NCBI GenBank assembly: GCA_018436725.1
Contig: JAHDKT010000042.1
Location: 62,001 to 126,000 of the forward strand
Direction: 5' to 3'
Source of the DNA: Synergistaceae bacterium
Lineage (GTDB): Bacteria; Synergistota; Synergistia; Synergistales; Aminobacteriaceae
DNA length: 64,000 nt
Positions 7,597 through 16,307 of the stretch are shown here, one piece after another. The translations under genes were made by a program, and so were the position numbers. The first letter of the stretch is position 1; each line of letters opens with the position of its first letter. The notes below the pieces were generated by a model that saw nothing but the letters and a program-made list of their open reading frames with translations, searched no databases and was not told where the DNA came from.

Positions 7597-8010
7597 TCAG
7601 AGGTCCAGATAGATACGAAGAAACGGTTCCGGTTCGCTCCGAAGAAGTATCTCTCCGTAGGTTGCCGCCTTTACGGATATGCGGCGAAACATACCGGAGA
7701 CAAGAACGCCTTCGGCAGTGAGAGTAACCGGATCCTTCGTTACACAAAGAGCCGAGGAATAAAAGACGGCTCCTTCGACTTCCAGTAGATAAAGAAGTTC
7801 GTTCAGCCAAGAAACAGCAAGTTCTTCAAGATCCAACGCCTCCATTTTCAAAGAAAAAAACGTCCCTCCTCTGTCATGGAGAGGGAAAGCCGCTTCTTCC
7901 AAACAGATGGAGAAGAAGGCCTCCGCAGCCTGCGAGAAAACATCGCTCCACGAAGGAGCAGTTATTTCCAATCCCGCATCCGCAGTGTGATTGAGTATCC
8001 TCCATACCAT
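7597..8010 (-). CDS. Archease, RtcB activator
   Basis: Archeases speed guanylylation of RtcB and broaden its nucleotide use. The 137-residue product shows the family start ILNHTADAGLEI, an internal acidic segment LDLEELAVSWLNELLYLLE and a C-terminal tail ending RIYLDL, where conserved acidic residues bind metal. It precedes rtcB in a two-gene operon, which strengthens both calls. Confidence 0.9.
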   Translation of the reverse strand: MVWRILNHTADAGLEITAPSWSDVFSQAAEAFFSICLEEAAFPLHDRGGTFFSLKMEALDLEELAVSWLNELLYLLEVEGAVFYSSALCVTKDPVTLTAEGVLVSGMFRRISVKAATYGEILLRSEPEPFLRIYLDL

Positions 8011-8161
8011 GGTTTGCTCCTCCTCGACGTGGTCTTCGCTGGGAAGGACTCCTGTGCAATTATACTTTTTTTGGCGGAATTCACGAAAGAGGAGTTCGAG
8101 CAGGAGTCATAAAAGCGATTGGACGCGAAGGAGAAAAAACATAAACTCATTGAAAAGAGAC

Positions 8162-8190
8162 TTGGCAAGGTGAACGAGAGTGTGTATAAT
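8162..8190 (+). promoter_or_regulatory. Promoter of the first tRNA-Ser gene
   Basis: TTGGCA (8162-8167) and TATAAT (8185-8190) are spaced 17 bases apart, ending 12 bases before the mature tRNA start. This is a near-consensus vegetative promoter. Confidence 0.8.
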
Positions 8191-8202
8191 ACTTTCTCGT
8201 GC

Positions 8203-8292
8203 GGAGAGGTGGCCGAGTGGTCGAAGGCGATTGACTCGAAATCAATTGGGCGGCTTGCCGTCCCGTGGGTTCAAATCCCACCCTCTCCGCCA
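8203..8292 (+). tRNA. tRNA-Ser (CGA)
   Basis: A 90-base class II tRNA. The acceptor stem GGAGAGG pairs with CCTCTCC before G and an encoded CCA. The anticodon loop CTCGAAA gives anticodon CGA (codon UCG). A long variable arm (GGGCGGCTTGCCGTCCC region) and the T-loop GTTCAAATC are present, as expected for serine. Confidence 0.95.
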
Positions 8293-8311
8293 AATAAAAA
8301 GTTTTTTGGGT

Positions 8312-8340
8312 CTGGCAAACTTGAAAAACTATGGTATAAT
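8312..8340 (+). promoter_or_regulatory. Promoter of the second tRNA-Ser gene
   Basis: CTGGCA (8312-8317) and TATAAT (8335-8340), spacing 17, stand between the two serine tRNA genes. The second tRNA is therefore a separate transcription unit. Confidence 0.75.
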
Positions 8341-8354
8341 ACCTGCCGTTGAGC

Positions 8355-8442
8355 GGAGAAGTGGCCGAGTGGTCGAAGGCGGGCGCTTGGAGAGCGTCTG
8401 AACCGTGAGGTTCCGTGGGTTCAAATCCCTCCTTCTCCGCCA
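8355..8442 (+). tRNA. tRNA-Ser (GGA)
   Basis: An 88-base class II tRNA with acceptor GGAGAAG/CTTCTCC, discriminator G, encoded CCA, a long variable arm, and anticodon loop TTGGAGA giving GGA (codons UCC and UCU). Seven T residues follow, possibly helping termination. From 8443 to 8587 no gene is seen. Confidence 0.95.
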
Positions 8443-8587
8443 TTTTTTTCCCTTTCTCTTTATTCACCCAGCGAATATCCCATTAGATTTCTCAAACTGC
8501 TCTTCTAAAAAGCGATTGTCACCTTGTGCGTTTGCCTGCTCTGATGTATCCTCAACACAGAGTCGTCAGAAGCCGGAGGTGTATCAT

Positions 8588-8662
8588 ATGCGTACGGAAG
8601 CGTATTTCACCCCCGTTCGCAATGCTGTTTTTCGGGGAGGAGTTGTGCGATGCTTGGCTTAA
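8588..8662 (+). CDS. Possible 24-residue leader ORF
   Basis: An ATG preceded by the excellent ribosome site GGAGG encodes MRTEAYFTPVRNAVFRGGVV plus four residues, and ends 13 bases inside the next gene. Its codons include the ribosome site of that gene, so its translation could couple to the 8650 gene. No homology is recognised. It may be a chance ORF. Confidence 0.3.
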   Translation: MRTEAYFTPVRNAVFRGGVVRCLA

Positions 8663-10122
8663 GCGGGGTCCCTCTTCCGGAGGAACATCGGGCCACTTCT
8701 TCTGCTCTTGAACTTTTCAGCGGCACAAGGGATTTATCTGTGCTGCCTTCGCCGCAACGGATGGCATCGCTGCACAGGTTTCTTGTACGACGTTTCGTGG
8801 ACGACGAATCCATGCTTCTCACCCAGAAACAGCGGATGTTGATCGACTCGGGCATATGGCTTCCTTCCAACGTTGCTTCTCCCCTTCGGCGAAGTTCGGC
8901 TTTGGTTGTACGAACTCTTTCCGAGTGGGTAGAGGATTCACGGCGTGCATTTGCCGACGAGGATGAAGGAGCTATTTTTTCTTATTCCCTCAATGCTGTT
9001 CTTGCCTCCGAGAACAGGATGAAAACTATAGCAAGCAGAATACGGACGATGCTGCCGCTTCTTTTGAGCACCCTGGGAAACCTTACTTCCGACGGTGGAT
9101 TGTTTATTATGCCGAAGCAGCGCGCAGAGATGCTCGCGCGATACTTTCTGGAGTCGCTGGATACGGCAGCGCGCTCGGTTATGCGTTTCCGTGCTCCGGA
9201 GGCCGAAGAGGAGGATTCGCCGGAAGAAGCGGAGCGTAAGCAAAATGAAGCGGGGAAAAAACTTGCGAGCTTTCCAAAATTAATAGAAGGCTTTCGCCGG
9301 ATGAAAAGTATCGCCAAAGACGAGGATGGCAGCGATCTTGTCGTCGAACGATTGCTTTCAAGCATAGAGTCGCTCTTTCTTGAATCGCTTATCCTCTACT
9401 CCAGCAGGAAAAGTCTGGCGGAAATCAAGAGAAGGAAAAAAGTGCTACGGCAAAAAGCAAACGAAACACACTTTTCACCGGGACAATCGCTTCTAGAAAT
9501 TTTAAAACAGGAGCTTGACAGAATCTATGCTGCCGCTGAACGTTCGTGCAAAGCTTTCTCATTCGACGGTTCCTCGGAAAAAATAGGGTATTCGCCACTT
9601 GTCCTCCCCGAAATAGACGAAGACAGAGCGCTGCTTGACGAAGATGCCCACGATTCGAAAAAAAAGAAAAGGGCTTCGGAAAACGATTTCGAGAACGCAT
9701 ATTTCAATATACTCTCCGCGGACAGGGGTATTTTTGCGACCCAGAGGGTTCGTTCTCGGGGACTTCCCGAGGTGCTCCTCCTTCCGGGGAGCGCCGTCGG
9801 TTCATACGACAAGACAGGCGATTGTCTTGTTCTTCCTTTTTCGGCTACGAGTGAACGCCCTTTCGAGCATCTGCTGAACGCGTTCGGGTCGTTCAGATGG
9901 GGAACCGATTCAAGCGGAAGGATTCTCAACATGTGGGCGGATTTGGTAGGAAGCCGCGGAGCACGGCCTATGCTTGAACTGGAATCTTCGTTCCGCCATG
10001 CTTATTCTTCATGGCTGAGATTCGAAATACTTGGAGGCGCTCCCCCCGATGAACGGGCGGAGGCAGTCGGCGCGGCGCTTCGCCCGGAGGGAGATTTTTT
10101 CTCGTTATACGGTATAAAGTGA
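8650..10122 (+). CDS. Hypothetical 490-residue protein, family unknown
   Basis: No known domain is recognised. The protein has no signal peptide or membrane span. It is largely helical, with a charged central segment (about 180-210, EAEEEDSPEEAERKQNEAGK) and a lysine-rich patch (about 340). The C-terminal third (about 365-490) is more globular, with LPEVLLLPGSAVGSYDKTGD and a Trp- and Phe-rich end. The ATG follows GGGGAGGAG. The gene stands alone between tRNA-Ser and the convergent SPFH gene. The acidic and basic low-complexity stretches suggest a cytoplasmic scaffold or nucleic-acid-associated role, but this is only a guess. Confidence 0.75.
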   Translation: MLGLSGVPLPEEHRATSSALELFSGTRDLSVLPSPQRMASLHRFLVRRFVDDESMLLTQKQRMLIDSGIWLPSNVASPLRRSSALVVRTLSEWVEDSRRAFADEDEGAIFSYSLNAVLASENRMKTIASRIRTMLPLLLSTLGNLTSDGGLFIMPKQRAEMLARYFLESLDTAARSVMRFRAPEAEEEDSPEEAERKQNEAGKKLASFPKLIEGFRRMKSIAKDEDGSDLVVERLLSSIESLFLESLILYSSRKSLAEIKRRKKVLRQKANETHFSPGQSLLEILKQELDRIYAAAERSCKAFSFDGSSEKIGYSPLVLPEIDEDRALLDEDAHDSKKKKRASENDFENAYFNILSADRGIFATQRVRSRGLPEVLLLPGSAVGSYDKTGDCLVLPFSATSERPFEHLLNAFGSFRWGTDSSGRILNMWADLVGSRGARPMLELESSFRHAYSSWLRFEILGGAPPDERAEAVGAALRPEGDFFSLYGIK

Positions 10123-10165
10123 AGAGAGGGAAAGGCGTCCGAAAAAAACTCCTTTCCTTCTCTTC
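10121..10165. terminator. Stem-loop between convergent genes
   Basis: GAAGAGAGGGAAAGG (10121-10135) pairs with CCTTTCCTTCTCTTC (10151-10165), with one G-T pair among 15. It begins in the stop codon of the unknown gene and sits before the convergent SPFH gene end. There is no T-tract on the plus strand. Confidence 0.5.
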
Positions 10166-10181
10166 AGCGGAAGAGAAAATT

Positions 10182-11180
10182 TCAGGCCAGAGGCCGCGGC
10201 TGTTCCTTCGAAAAAAGCTCCTTTATACCGCCGAGCGAGCCGAGAATCGCCGTTGCTTCATAGGGCAGGTAAACGGTCTTGTTCTCGTTGCCAGATGCAA
10301 CCGCAGCGAGCGTTTCCATATATTTCAACGCGATGAGGTACTGCGTGGGATCGCCTCCCGCGTTTTTCACCGCTCCGGCTACTTTTCCGACGGCCTCTCC
10401 CTCGGCCTCTCCAAGACGTATCCTTGCCAATGCGCGTCCTTCGGCATCGAGAATTACCGCTTGCTTCTCTCCTTCGGCACGATTGATACGGGCTTGTTTG
10501 TGCCCCTCGGCCTCAAGTATCTGGGCGGTCTTTTTTCCTTCGGCCTCGGTGACCATGGCGCGCCGGGAGCGTTCCGCCTCCATCTGGCGCTGCATCGCGG
10601 CCTGCACTGTTGCGGGAGGGTTGACGTCCTGTATCTCCACCCTTGTCACCTTGACGCCCCATGCGTCGCTCGCCTCGTCGAGGATAACCCGAAGACGTTC
10701 GTTGATTTCCGCGCGCTTGCTGAAAATTTCGTCGAGATCCATCTCTCCCATCACGCTTCTGAGAGATGTCTGCGTCAACTTCTCCAGGGCCAGCGGCAAG
10801 TTCGCTATTTCGTACACGGCTTTGAACGGATCGTTGATTTGGAAGTACAGAAGCGCGTTGATCTCCATGACCACATTGTCGTGCGAGATAACGTTCTGCT
10901 TCGGGAAGTCGAAAACTTGCTCCCTGATGTCGATGAGCGTTGTATTTCGTATCTCGCCTCCGACGAGCCAGGAAGTGGATTTTCTCCTGTCGAGTACGGG
11001 GAATATAAAGTTGATCCCCGGCTCGAGTATCTTATGAAACTTTCCTAGACGCTCCACAATAACGCGATTCGCCTGAGGAACGATCTTGATTCCCGACATC
11101 ACCAGGACTACGGTAAACAGAACGAAGAAGATGACCACAGTTGTGTTCCCCACATTGCCTGCGAAAAGGATCTCTCTCAT
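10182..11180 (-). CDS. SPFH/stomatin-family membrane protein (paraslipin type)
   Basis: The 332-residue product has one N-terminal membrane anchor (about 11-32), then an SPFH/band-7 domain (about 35-210) and an Ala/Glu/Lys-rich coiled coil (about 200-265). The signature EIQDVNPPATVQAAMQRQ is typical of paraslipins such as QmcA and YbbK. These proteins oligomerise in the membrane and are linked to lipid organisation and quality control. The start at 11180 follows GAGGAG. It is downstream of an NfeD gene, its usual partner. Confidence 0.88.
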   Translation of the reverse strand: MREILFAGNVGNTTVVIFFVLFTVVLVMSGIKIVPQANRVIVERLGKFHKILEPGINFIFPVLDRRKSTSWLVGGEIRNTTLIDIREQVFDFPKQNVISHDNVVMEINALLYFQINDPFKAVYEIANLPLALEKLTQTSLRSVMGEMDLDEIFSKRAEINERLRVILDEASDAWGVKVTRVEIQDVNPPATVQAAMQRQMEAERSRRAMVTEAEGKKTAQILEAEGHKQARINRAEGEKQAVILDAEGRALARIRLGEAEGEAVGKVAGAVKNAGGDPTQYLIALKYMETLAAVASGNENKTVYLPYEATAILGSLGGIKELFSKEQPRPLA

Positions 11181-11263
11181 GGTTTCTTCACTCCTCGTAG
11201 AATCGGATATATTGTTAAAAAACTACCGGCGTTCATCCTTCGGGAAAGGCCGTTCATGAAAAA

Positions 11264-11743
11264 TTACGCATCTCCGGATGAATCGCTCTCATCGAGGCGC
11301 ACTTCCAAGCTGGCTCCTCGTACTTTTTCAATGACGATGGCTGCCCCCTCCCCGATTTCGATCCCTTCCGGGCCGAAAGCCCACCATGTTTTCCCATCCA
11401 CCTTCACGTATCCGCCTCGCGTACTGTTTGCGGAAATAGTCTTTACAACAATGCCCTTTCGTCCTACGAGCGCTTCCGCATTCGATGTACGCGATTCTTT
11501 TCTGTTCGACAAAAACCGCAGTACGGCAGGCCGCATGAAGAAGAAGATCAAAAGTGTGGCGATGCCGAAGGCAACGAGCTGGGTACGCAGTTCGAAGTCA
11601 CCGAAGTACGTCATTACTGCGGGAGGTACGCATGCGAGGGCGAAACATGCGAGTACGAATCCGGGAGTGAACATTTCAACAATCAGGAGGGCGAATCCCA
11701 GAACCACCCAAAGCTGCCAGTCAGTCAATAGATCGAACATCAT
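11264..11743 (-). CDS. NfeD-family membrane protein
   Basis: A short NfeD protein with two or three membrane spans (about 10-30, 33-48 and 55-75) and a C-terminal OB-fold (about 95-155, with GRKGIVVKTI and GGYVKVDGKTWWAFG). NfeD proteins pair with SPFH proteins in membrane microdomains. The serine-protease part of long NfeD proteins is absent. The ATG at 11743 follows CGAGGTG; a GTG six bases upstream is a less likely start. Confidence 0.85.
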   Translation of the reverse strand: MMFDLLTDWQLWVVLGFALLIVEMFTPGFVLACFALACVPPAVMTYFGDFELRTQLVAFGIATLLIFFFMRPAVLRFLSNRKESRTSNAEALVGRKGIVVKTISANSTRGGYVKVDGKTWWAFGPEGIEIGEGAAIVIEKVRGASLEVRLDESDSSGDA

Positions 11744-11797
11744 ACTCACCTCGACTTTCCCGAAATGAAAAACGTCTCCCCTTCAAGGAAGAAGGTT

Positions 11798-12400
11798 TTA
11801 GAGAATCAGCTCTTTCAGTCCCGAAACCGAAAACGCGCACCAGGCGAGCAATCCGCCCATTAAGAAATCCCAGAAACGTCCCTGTCGTGTCATCAGTCGT
11901 TTTTGCGCCGCCCCGAGAAGAGACCAGAGAATAACACCGTTGCTGCACGCCAGCGTAAGAAAGGCGCCGGCGCCGAAAAGCCATGCTTTCGATGTTGTCC
12001 ATGGAAGAATAAACGTCGAGAGTGTCGTCAGGCCCAGAAGAATTACTTTCGGGTTGAGAAACTGGAGAACAAAACCGTGCCGAAAGAGAGGCGCATCGCC
12101 GGGTTCTGCGTTGTCACCGGATCTTCGTTTGGGGAAAGCGATCTTGCAGGCGAGCCAGAGAATGTATACCGTTCCGCCTGCTCTGAGCACCGGAAGAAAT
12201 GCGGGCAGCAGACGTGCAAGAAGCAGATTGAAGAGGGCGCAAAATGTCATGAGGAGAAGAAGTCCCGAAATCATCCCCGCAATCAGGGGAAGTGTTTTTC
12301 GCAATCCATGTATTCTCGCGGTGTTCATAGCGAGAACCACATTCGGACCAGGCGTATTGCATGTTATGAGAATGTAGGTAAAAAATGCCGTCCACTGCAC
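11798..12400 (-). CDS. LysE/RhtB-family exporter
   Basis: A 200-residue inner-membrane exporter, most likely of amino acids. The family start is clear: FFTYILITCNTPGPNVVLAM. About six hydrophobic segments follow, with FLNPKVILLGL in the middle. The GTG at 12400 is chosen because AGGAGG lies seven bases before it and the LysE domain begins at once; a longer reading from a TTG at 12472 has no ribosome site. The gene is monocistronic, close behind nfeD's start. Confidence 0.85.
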   Translation of the reverse strand: MQWTAFFTYILITCNTPGPNVVLAMNTARIHGLRKTLPLIAGMISGLLLLMTFCALFNLLLARLLPAFLPVLRAGGTVYILWLACKIAFPKRRSGDNAEPGDAPLFRHGFVLQFLNPKVILLGLTTLSTFILPWTTSKAWLFGAGAFLTLACSNGVILWSLLGAAQKRLMTRQGRFWDFLMGGLLAWCAFSVSGLKELIL

Positions 12401-12525
12401 GAGCGTTCCTCCTAGGAGTAGAGAAAGTTTTGCGCGGCAGGAGCCGCCTTTTATCCGTATTATACACGACAAACGATTTCAGCAGCCCGGTTCTCTCAAA
12501 AGGCTCCTTTCTTCCTTCCCCTCGC

Positions 12526-12566
12526 TTGCAATGTGAAAAGCTTATGCTATCATGATGAAGCATCAT
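12526..12566 (+). promoter_or_regulatory. Promoter with palindromic operator candidate
   Basis: TTGCAA (12526-12531) and TATCAT (12548-12553), spacing 16, form a promoter for the dehydrogenase/ABC operon. An inverted repeat ATGATG-AAG-CATCAT (12552-12566) overlaps the -10 and predicted start site, a usual place for a repressor. No regulator gene lies next to it. Confidence 0.45.
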
Positions 12567-12641
12567 CAAGACATCTGTTTTCTCCTCTCGCAAGAAAGCG
12601 AAAGAACAGACTGTTCGAACTACAGCCAAGGAGCGAATTCA

Positions 12642-13409
12642 ATGAATTTTTATGATCGGTTCAGTGTTGCCGGGAAGGTCGCCGTTGTTACGGGGGCCGC
12701 TCGGGGTCTCGGAAAGGGGTATGCGCTCGGGCTGGCATCCGCCGGAGCGATTGTTCTGTGCGGCGATGTGAACGAGAACAATGCGAGAGAAACAGCGGAG
12801 GCGATTCGAGCATCCGGTGGACAGGCAGAAGGTTTGTTTCTTGATGTTACACAACCCGGTGCAGTGGACGCGCTGTTTTCGGATGCCGTATCTCGCCTCG
12901 GAAAACTTGATATCGTAGTAAACAATGCGGGAGTCGAGGAGATCAACGACTTCGTCTCCGTTACGGAGGGGCAGTACGACAAGATCATGTCGGTCAACCT
13001 CAGGGGAGTCTTTTTCACCGCTCAGGCTGCGGCCAGGATCATGATGAAACAGCGTCGAGGAAAGATTGTAAATATTGGATCGCTCGGAAGCGCCATCGGT
13101 CTGGCGCAATCCTCGGTGTATTGCGGCGCCAAGGGAGGTGTGGTGCAGATCACCCGGACGATGGCCATAGAGTTGGCGAAATACAATATTCAGGTGAATG
13201 CGATTGGGCCGGGTTACTTCCGCACCCCTATGACCGAGCCGTTCTTTCAGGATCCGGAACACCGTCGTTGGATCGAAGAACGAATTCCTGCGGGACGTGT
13301 AGGTACCGCCGAGGATCTTCTCGGAACGCTGATTTTTCTTTGCAGCGACGCCTCCAATTATTTGACAGGGCAGATCGTCTATGTAGACGGCGGCTGGCTC
13401 GCGAGCTAA
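12642..13409 (+). CDS. Short-chain dehydrogenase (classical SDR)
   Basis: A 255-residue NAD(P)-dependent oxidoreductase. It shows the Rossmann motif TGAARGLGKG (about 17-26), the NNAG motif, the catalytic Ser before SVYCGAKGG (Tyr-x3-Lys), and the C-terminal GQIVYVDGGW. Sequence style is that of sugar-acid or polyol dehydrogenases (gluconate 5-dehydrogenase-like) and not of FabG in a fatty-acid operon. The ATG at 12642 follows AAGGAG. It is the first gene of an operon with a HisD-like dehydrogenase and an ABC transporter, so it probably oxidises the imported compound. Confidence 0.88.
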   Translation: MNFYDRFSVAGKVAVVTGAARGLGKGYALGLASAGAIVLCGDVNENNARETAEAIRASGGQAEGLFLDVTQPGAVDALFSDAVSRLGKLDIVVNNAGVEEINDFVSVTEGQYDKIMSVNLRGVFFTAQAAARIMMKQRRGKIVNIGSLGSAIGLAQSSVYCGAKGGVVQITRTMAIELAKYNIQVNAIGPGYFRTPMTEPFFQDPEHRRWIEERIPAGRVGTAEDLLGTLIFLCSDASNYLTGQIVYVDGGWLAS

Positions 13410-13500
13410 CAAAACAGAGGGATGCCCGATATCTTCGCACACTCGGTAACGGGCTCCCTTTCATTTTTCTGAAGGAGCTACTGATCAGGAGGAATGTCCA

Positions 13501-14760
13501 GTGAGAGTACTCAAGGAAGCGGAACGAATTTTTCAGGAGGAAGACAGTACGGTTGAGTCTGTTGTCGGCGGCATCCTGAAGAATACCCGCGAAAGCGGTG
13601 ATGAAGCAGTTATCGCCTACACGGAGAAGTTCGACGGTTTTCGCCCTTCTTCTCTTCGGGTAGAGAAAGAGGCGATACGGGCCGCCTACGAAAAGGTGTC
13701 GCCCTCGACGGTGAAGACGCTTACATTCGCTGCGGAAAGAATACGCAACTTTGCGCTTCGGCAGAAAGAGTGTATGCAGGAGCTTCGGTACGAGATTTCG
13801 CCGGGCGTGACATTGGGACACCGTCTTCTTCCGATGGAATCATGCGGCTGCTATGTGCCTGCGGGGAGATATCCTCTTCCATCTTCGGCGCTGATGTCCG
13901 CCATTCCGGCAAAGGTTGCCGGAGTACGGCGGATAGCGGCATGTTCCCCGGCCGGAAAGGCGTGGAACGGAATTCACCCGGCGGTCCTTGTGGCTATGGA
14001 TATCGCAGGGGTGGACGAGGTGTATTGCATGGGCGGAGCGCAAGCGATCGGCGCTTTCGCCTTCGGAACCGATACGATACAAGGAGTCGATATCATCGTC
14101 GGCCCTGGAAACAGGTACGTTACGGAGGCCAAACGGCAGGTTTCGGGCGTTGTGGGGATCGATATGCTTGCGGGTCCGAGCGAGGTGGTCATCATCGCCG
14201 ACGAGTCTGCGAATCCCGAGTGGGTCGCGGCCGACGCCCTTGCGCGCTGCGAACACGACCCTCATTCATGGACGGTCCTTGTGACGACAAGCCGTTCGCT
14301 CGCCGCAGCGGTCATGTCCTCTATCGAAACGCAGGCCCCGCTTCTTCCTACTGGGGAGTTTGCGCTTCGGAGCTGGAAAAACAACGGTCGCGTTCTTCTT
14401 GCGGATTCTCTGGACGAAGCTGTGGCAATTACTAATGAAATCGCTCCCGAACATCTTCAGGTCATGACGTCGGATAACCATACAACCGCTTCCCGTCTGG
14501 TCAATTTCGGCTCTCTCTTTATCGGCGAGTATGCGCCGGTCGTTTTCGGCGATTATGCATCGGGACCGAATCATATCCTGCCGACAGTCCGCTGCGCTCG
14601 CTTTTCAAACGGCGTCTATGTGGGCACGTTCCTTCGTGTCTGTTCTTTCCAGGAGATTACCGCCGAGGGAGCGGCTGCTCTCGCTGGTCCGTGCGCGGAC
14701 TTCGCGGATATGGAAGGACTTTTCGGCCACAAACGCTCCGCGGAGTTGCGGGGTAGATAA
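13501..14760 (+). CDS. HisD-like dehydrogenase, probably not histidine biosynthesis
   Basis: The 419-residue protein belongs to the histidinol dehydrogenase family: VGPGNRYVTEAKR, the catalytic Glu-His in IAPEHLQVMT, FGDYASGPNHILPT and a C-terminal His in GLFGHKRS. At the place of the E. coli zinc ligand Gln259 (motif SQAEH) the sequence is ARCEH, so Arg replaces Gln. Without other his genes and within a transport operon, it more likely oxidises another alcohol, as HpsN does with sulfopropanediol. The start is GTG, seven bases after AGGAGG. Its TAA overlaps the next ATG. The real substrate is unknown. Confidence 0.8.
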   Translation: MRVLKEAERIFQEEDSTVESVVGGILKNTRESGDEAVIAYTEKFDGFRPSSLRVEKEAIRAAYEKVSPSTVKTLTFAAERIRNFALRQKECMQELRYEISPGVTLGHRLLPMESCGCYVPAGRYPLPSSALMSAIPAKVAGVRRIAACSPAGKAWNGIHPAVLVAMDIAGVDEVYCMGGAQAIGAFAFGTDTIQGVDIIVGPGNRYVTEAKRQVSGVVGIDMLAGPSEVVIIADESANPEWVAADALARCEHDPHSWTVLVTTSRSLAAAVMSSIETQAPLLPTGEFALRSWKNNGRVLLADSLDEAVAITNEIAPEHLQVMTSDNHTTASRLVNFGSLFIGEYAPVVFGDYASGPNHILPTVRCARFSNGVYVGTFLRVCSFQEITAEGAAALAGPCADFADMEGLFGHKRSAELRGR

Positions 14761-16307
14761 TGGAAAAACCCCCTTCCAATTCCGTCCTGATGCTCGAGGG
14801 GATTACAAAGGTCTACCCGGGAACAATCGCGCTCGAAGATGTGCACTTCGAAGCGCTTCCCGGAGAAGTCCACGGTTTGATAGGAAAAAACGGCGCCGGA
14901 AAGTCGACACTCGTCGGAATTCTCTCGGGTCTGGTGGAACCAACGTCAGGAAGTATCGTGCTGAACGGGCGCCCCTTTTCTTCACTCAGCCGCTCCAGAG
15001 CAAAGCGGGAAGGTGTTGCCATCGTCCCTCAGGAACCGGAAATCGTACTCGATCTCAGCGTTGCCGAAAACCTCTTCCTCGGCGAACTGGAAAATAGGGC
15101 CGGTTTCGTTTCGTGGAGAAAACTCCGAACGGATGCCCGCCGGGTTCTCGACCGCTTCGGACTCGCTCTCGACGTTGATCTTCAGGCGAGGGATCTCTCT
15201 CTCAGCGAGCGGCAGCTTCTTCTTATTTTGAAGGCATGCGTGGTCGAAGATGCGAAGATAGTGGTGCTTGACGAAGCCTCGGCATCGCTCAGTAGAAACG
15301 ACGGGAGCATTCTCGAAAGAATCGTCGGGGACCTGAAGGCGTTGGGGAAGGCGATACTCTACATCTCCCATCATATCGACGAGCTTCTCGAGATTTGCGA
15401 TCGCCTGACCGTGCTGCGGGATGGACGCGTCGTTGAGACGCGGACAAAGGATTTATTGGATCATCGATCTCTCGCGGAACTTGTGGTGGGGGAGTCGTTC
15501 GCCGCGGCTCCTTCGGCCGGAATGCGAAGAAATCAATTCGGAGAGGAAATTCTTCGTATCGTCGGTTTGACTCGTTGGGGGGCTTTCCGGAATATCGACT
15601 GCACTCTTCGCAGAGGAGAAATTCTTGGTATCGCCGGGTTACGAGGGAGCGGACGGACGGAACTGCTGAAAGCGATTTCCGGAATCGAACCCGCGGACGC
15701 CGGGCGAATGTCGCTCAAGGGAAAAGCAGTCGCATTCAGCAGGCCCTCGGAGGCTCTTCGCGAAGGGGTGGCATACCTTCCCGAAGACCGCGAGTCAGAG
15801 GGAATAATCCGGACGTTCAGCATCGGGGATAACCTGCTGCTCAACAGTATTGCGAAGTTTTCACGCAACGGTTTCGTCGCATGGGGCGAAGCGCGCCGGA
15901 GAGCCGCGGAGATCTTTTCGGACGTACAGATTCACGCTTTTTCTATGGAGCAGAACGCTGAGGAACTTTCGGGAGGAAACAAGCAAAAGGTCGTTATCGG
16001 ACGCATCATGTCGAATGAACCGGAGATCTACCTTCTGGACGAGCCGACGCGGGGCGTCGATATAGGTGCGAAGCGATCGATCCTTTCTCTCGTAAACGGC
16101 CCGCTTCGGGAAAATGCCGGGGTGATTCTTACGTCGCCGGGACTCGACGATCTGCTGGACGTCTGCGACAGGATCCTTGTCTTGTACAGAGGGAATCCCG
16201 TTCGTGAATACGGACGGGAAGATTTCGATGAAAAAAGTCTCTTTATGGACATGCAGGGGTATGGATTTCAGGAACAAAGAGGTGGCGAAGAATGTCGGGC
16301 GGTTTGA
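14760..16307 (+). CDS. Ribose-type ABC transporter ATPase (double domain)
   Basis: A 515-residue RbsA/MglA-class ATPase with two ABC halves. The first has Walker A GKNGAGKST (about 42-50), a modified signature LSLSERQ and Walker B VVLDEASASL. The second has a degenerate P-loop GLRGSGRTE, the signature LSGGNKQ and LLDEPTRGVDIGAK. One strong and one degenerate site is usual in this class. It overlaps the HisD-like stop (TAATG) and the permease start (16 bases), so it is co-translated with both. Confidence 0.93.
   Translation: MEKPPSNSVLMLEGITKVYPGTIALEDVHFEALPGEVHGLIGKNGAGKSTLVGILSGLVEPTSGSIVLNGRPFSSLSRSRAKREGVAIVPQEPEIVLDLSVAENLFLGELENRAGFVSWRKLRTDARRVLDRFGLALDVDLQARDLSLSERQLLLILKACVVEDAKIVVLDEASASLSRNDGSILERIVGDLKALGKAILYISHHIDELLEICDRLTVLRDGRVVETRTKDLLDHRSLAELVVGESFAAAPSAGMRRNQFGEEILRIVGLTRWGAFRNIDCTLRRGEILGIAGLRGSGRTELLKAISGIEPADAGRMSLKGKAVAFSRPSEALREGVAYLPEDRESEGIIRTFSIGDNLLLNSIAKFSRNGFVAWGEARRRAAEIFSDVQIHAFSMEQNAEELSGGNKQKVVIGRIMSNEPEIYLLDEPTRGVDIGAKRSILSLVNGPLRENAGVILTSPGLDDLLDVCDRILVLYRGNPVREYGREDFDEKSLFMDMQGYGFQEQRGGEECRAV

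Noticed and set aside
10119..11048. Plus-strand open frame opposite the SPFH gene
   Set aside because: The minus strand carries clear SPFH motifs; the plus product is rich in His and Cys without any pattern.
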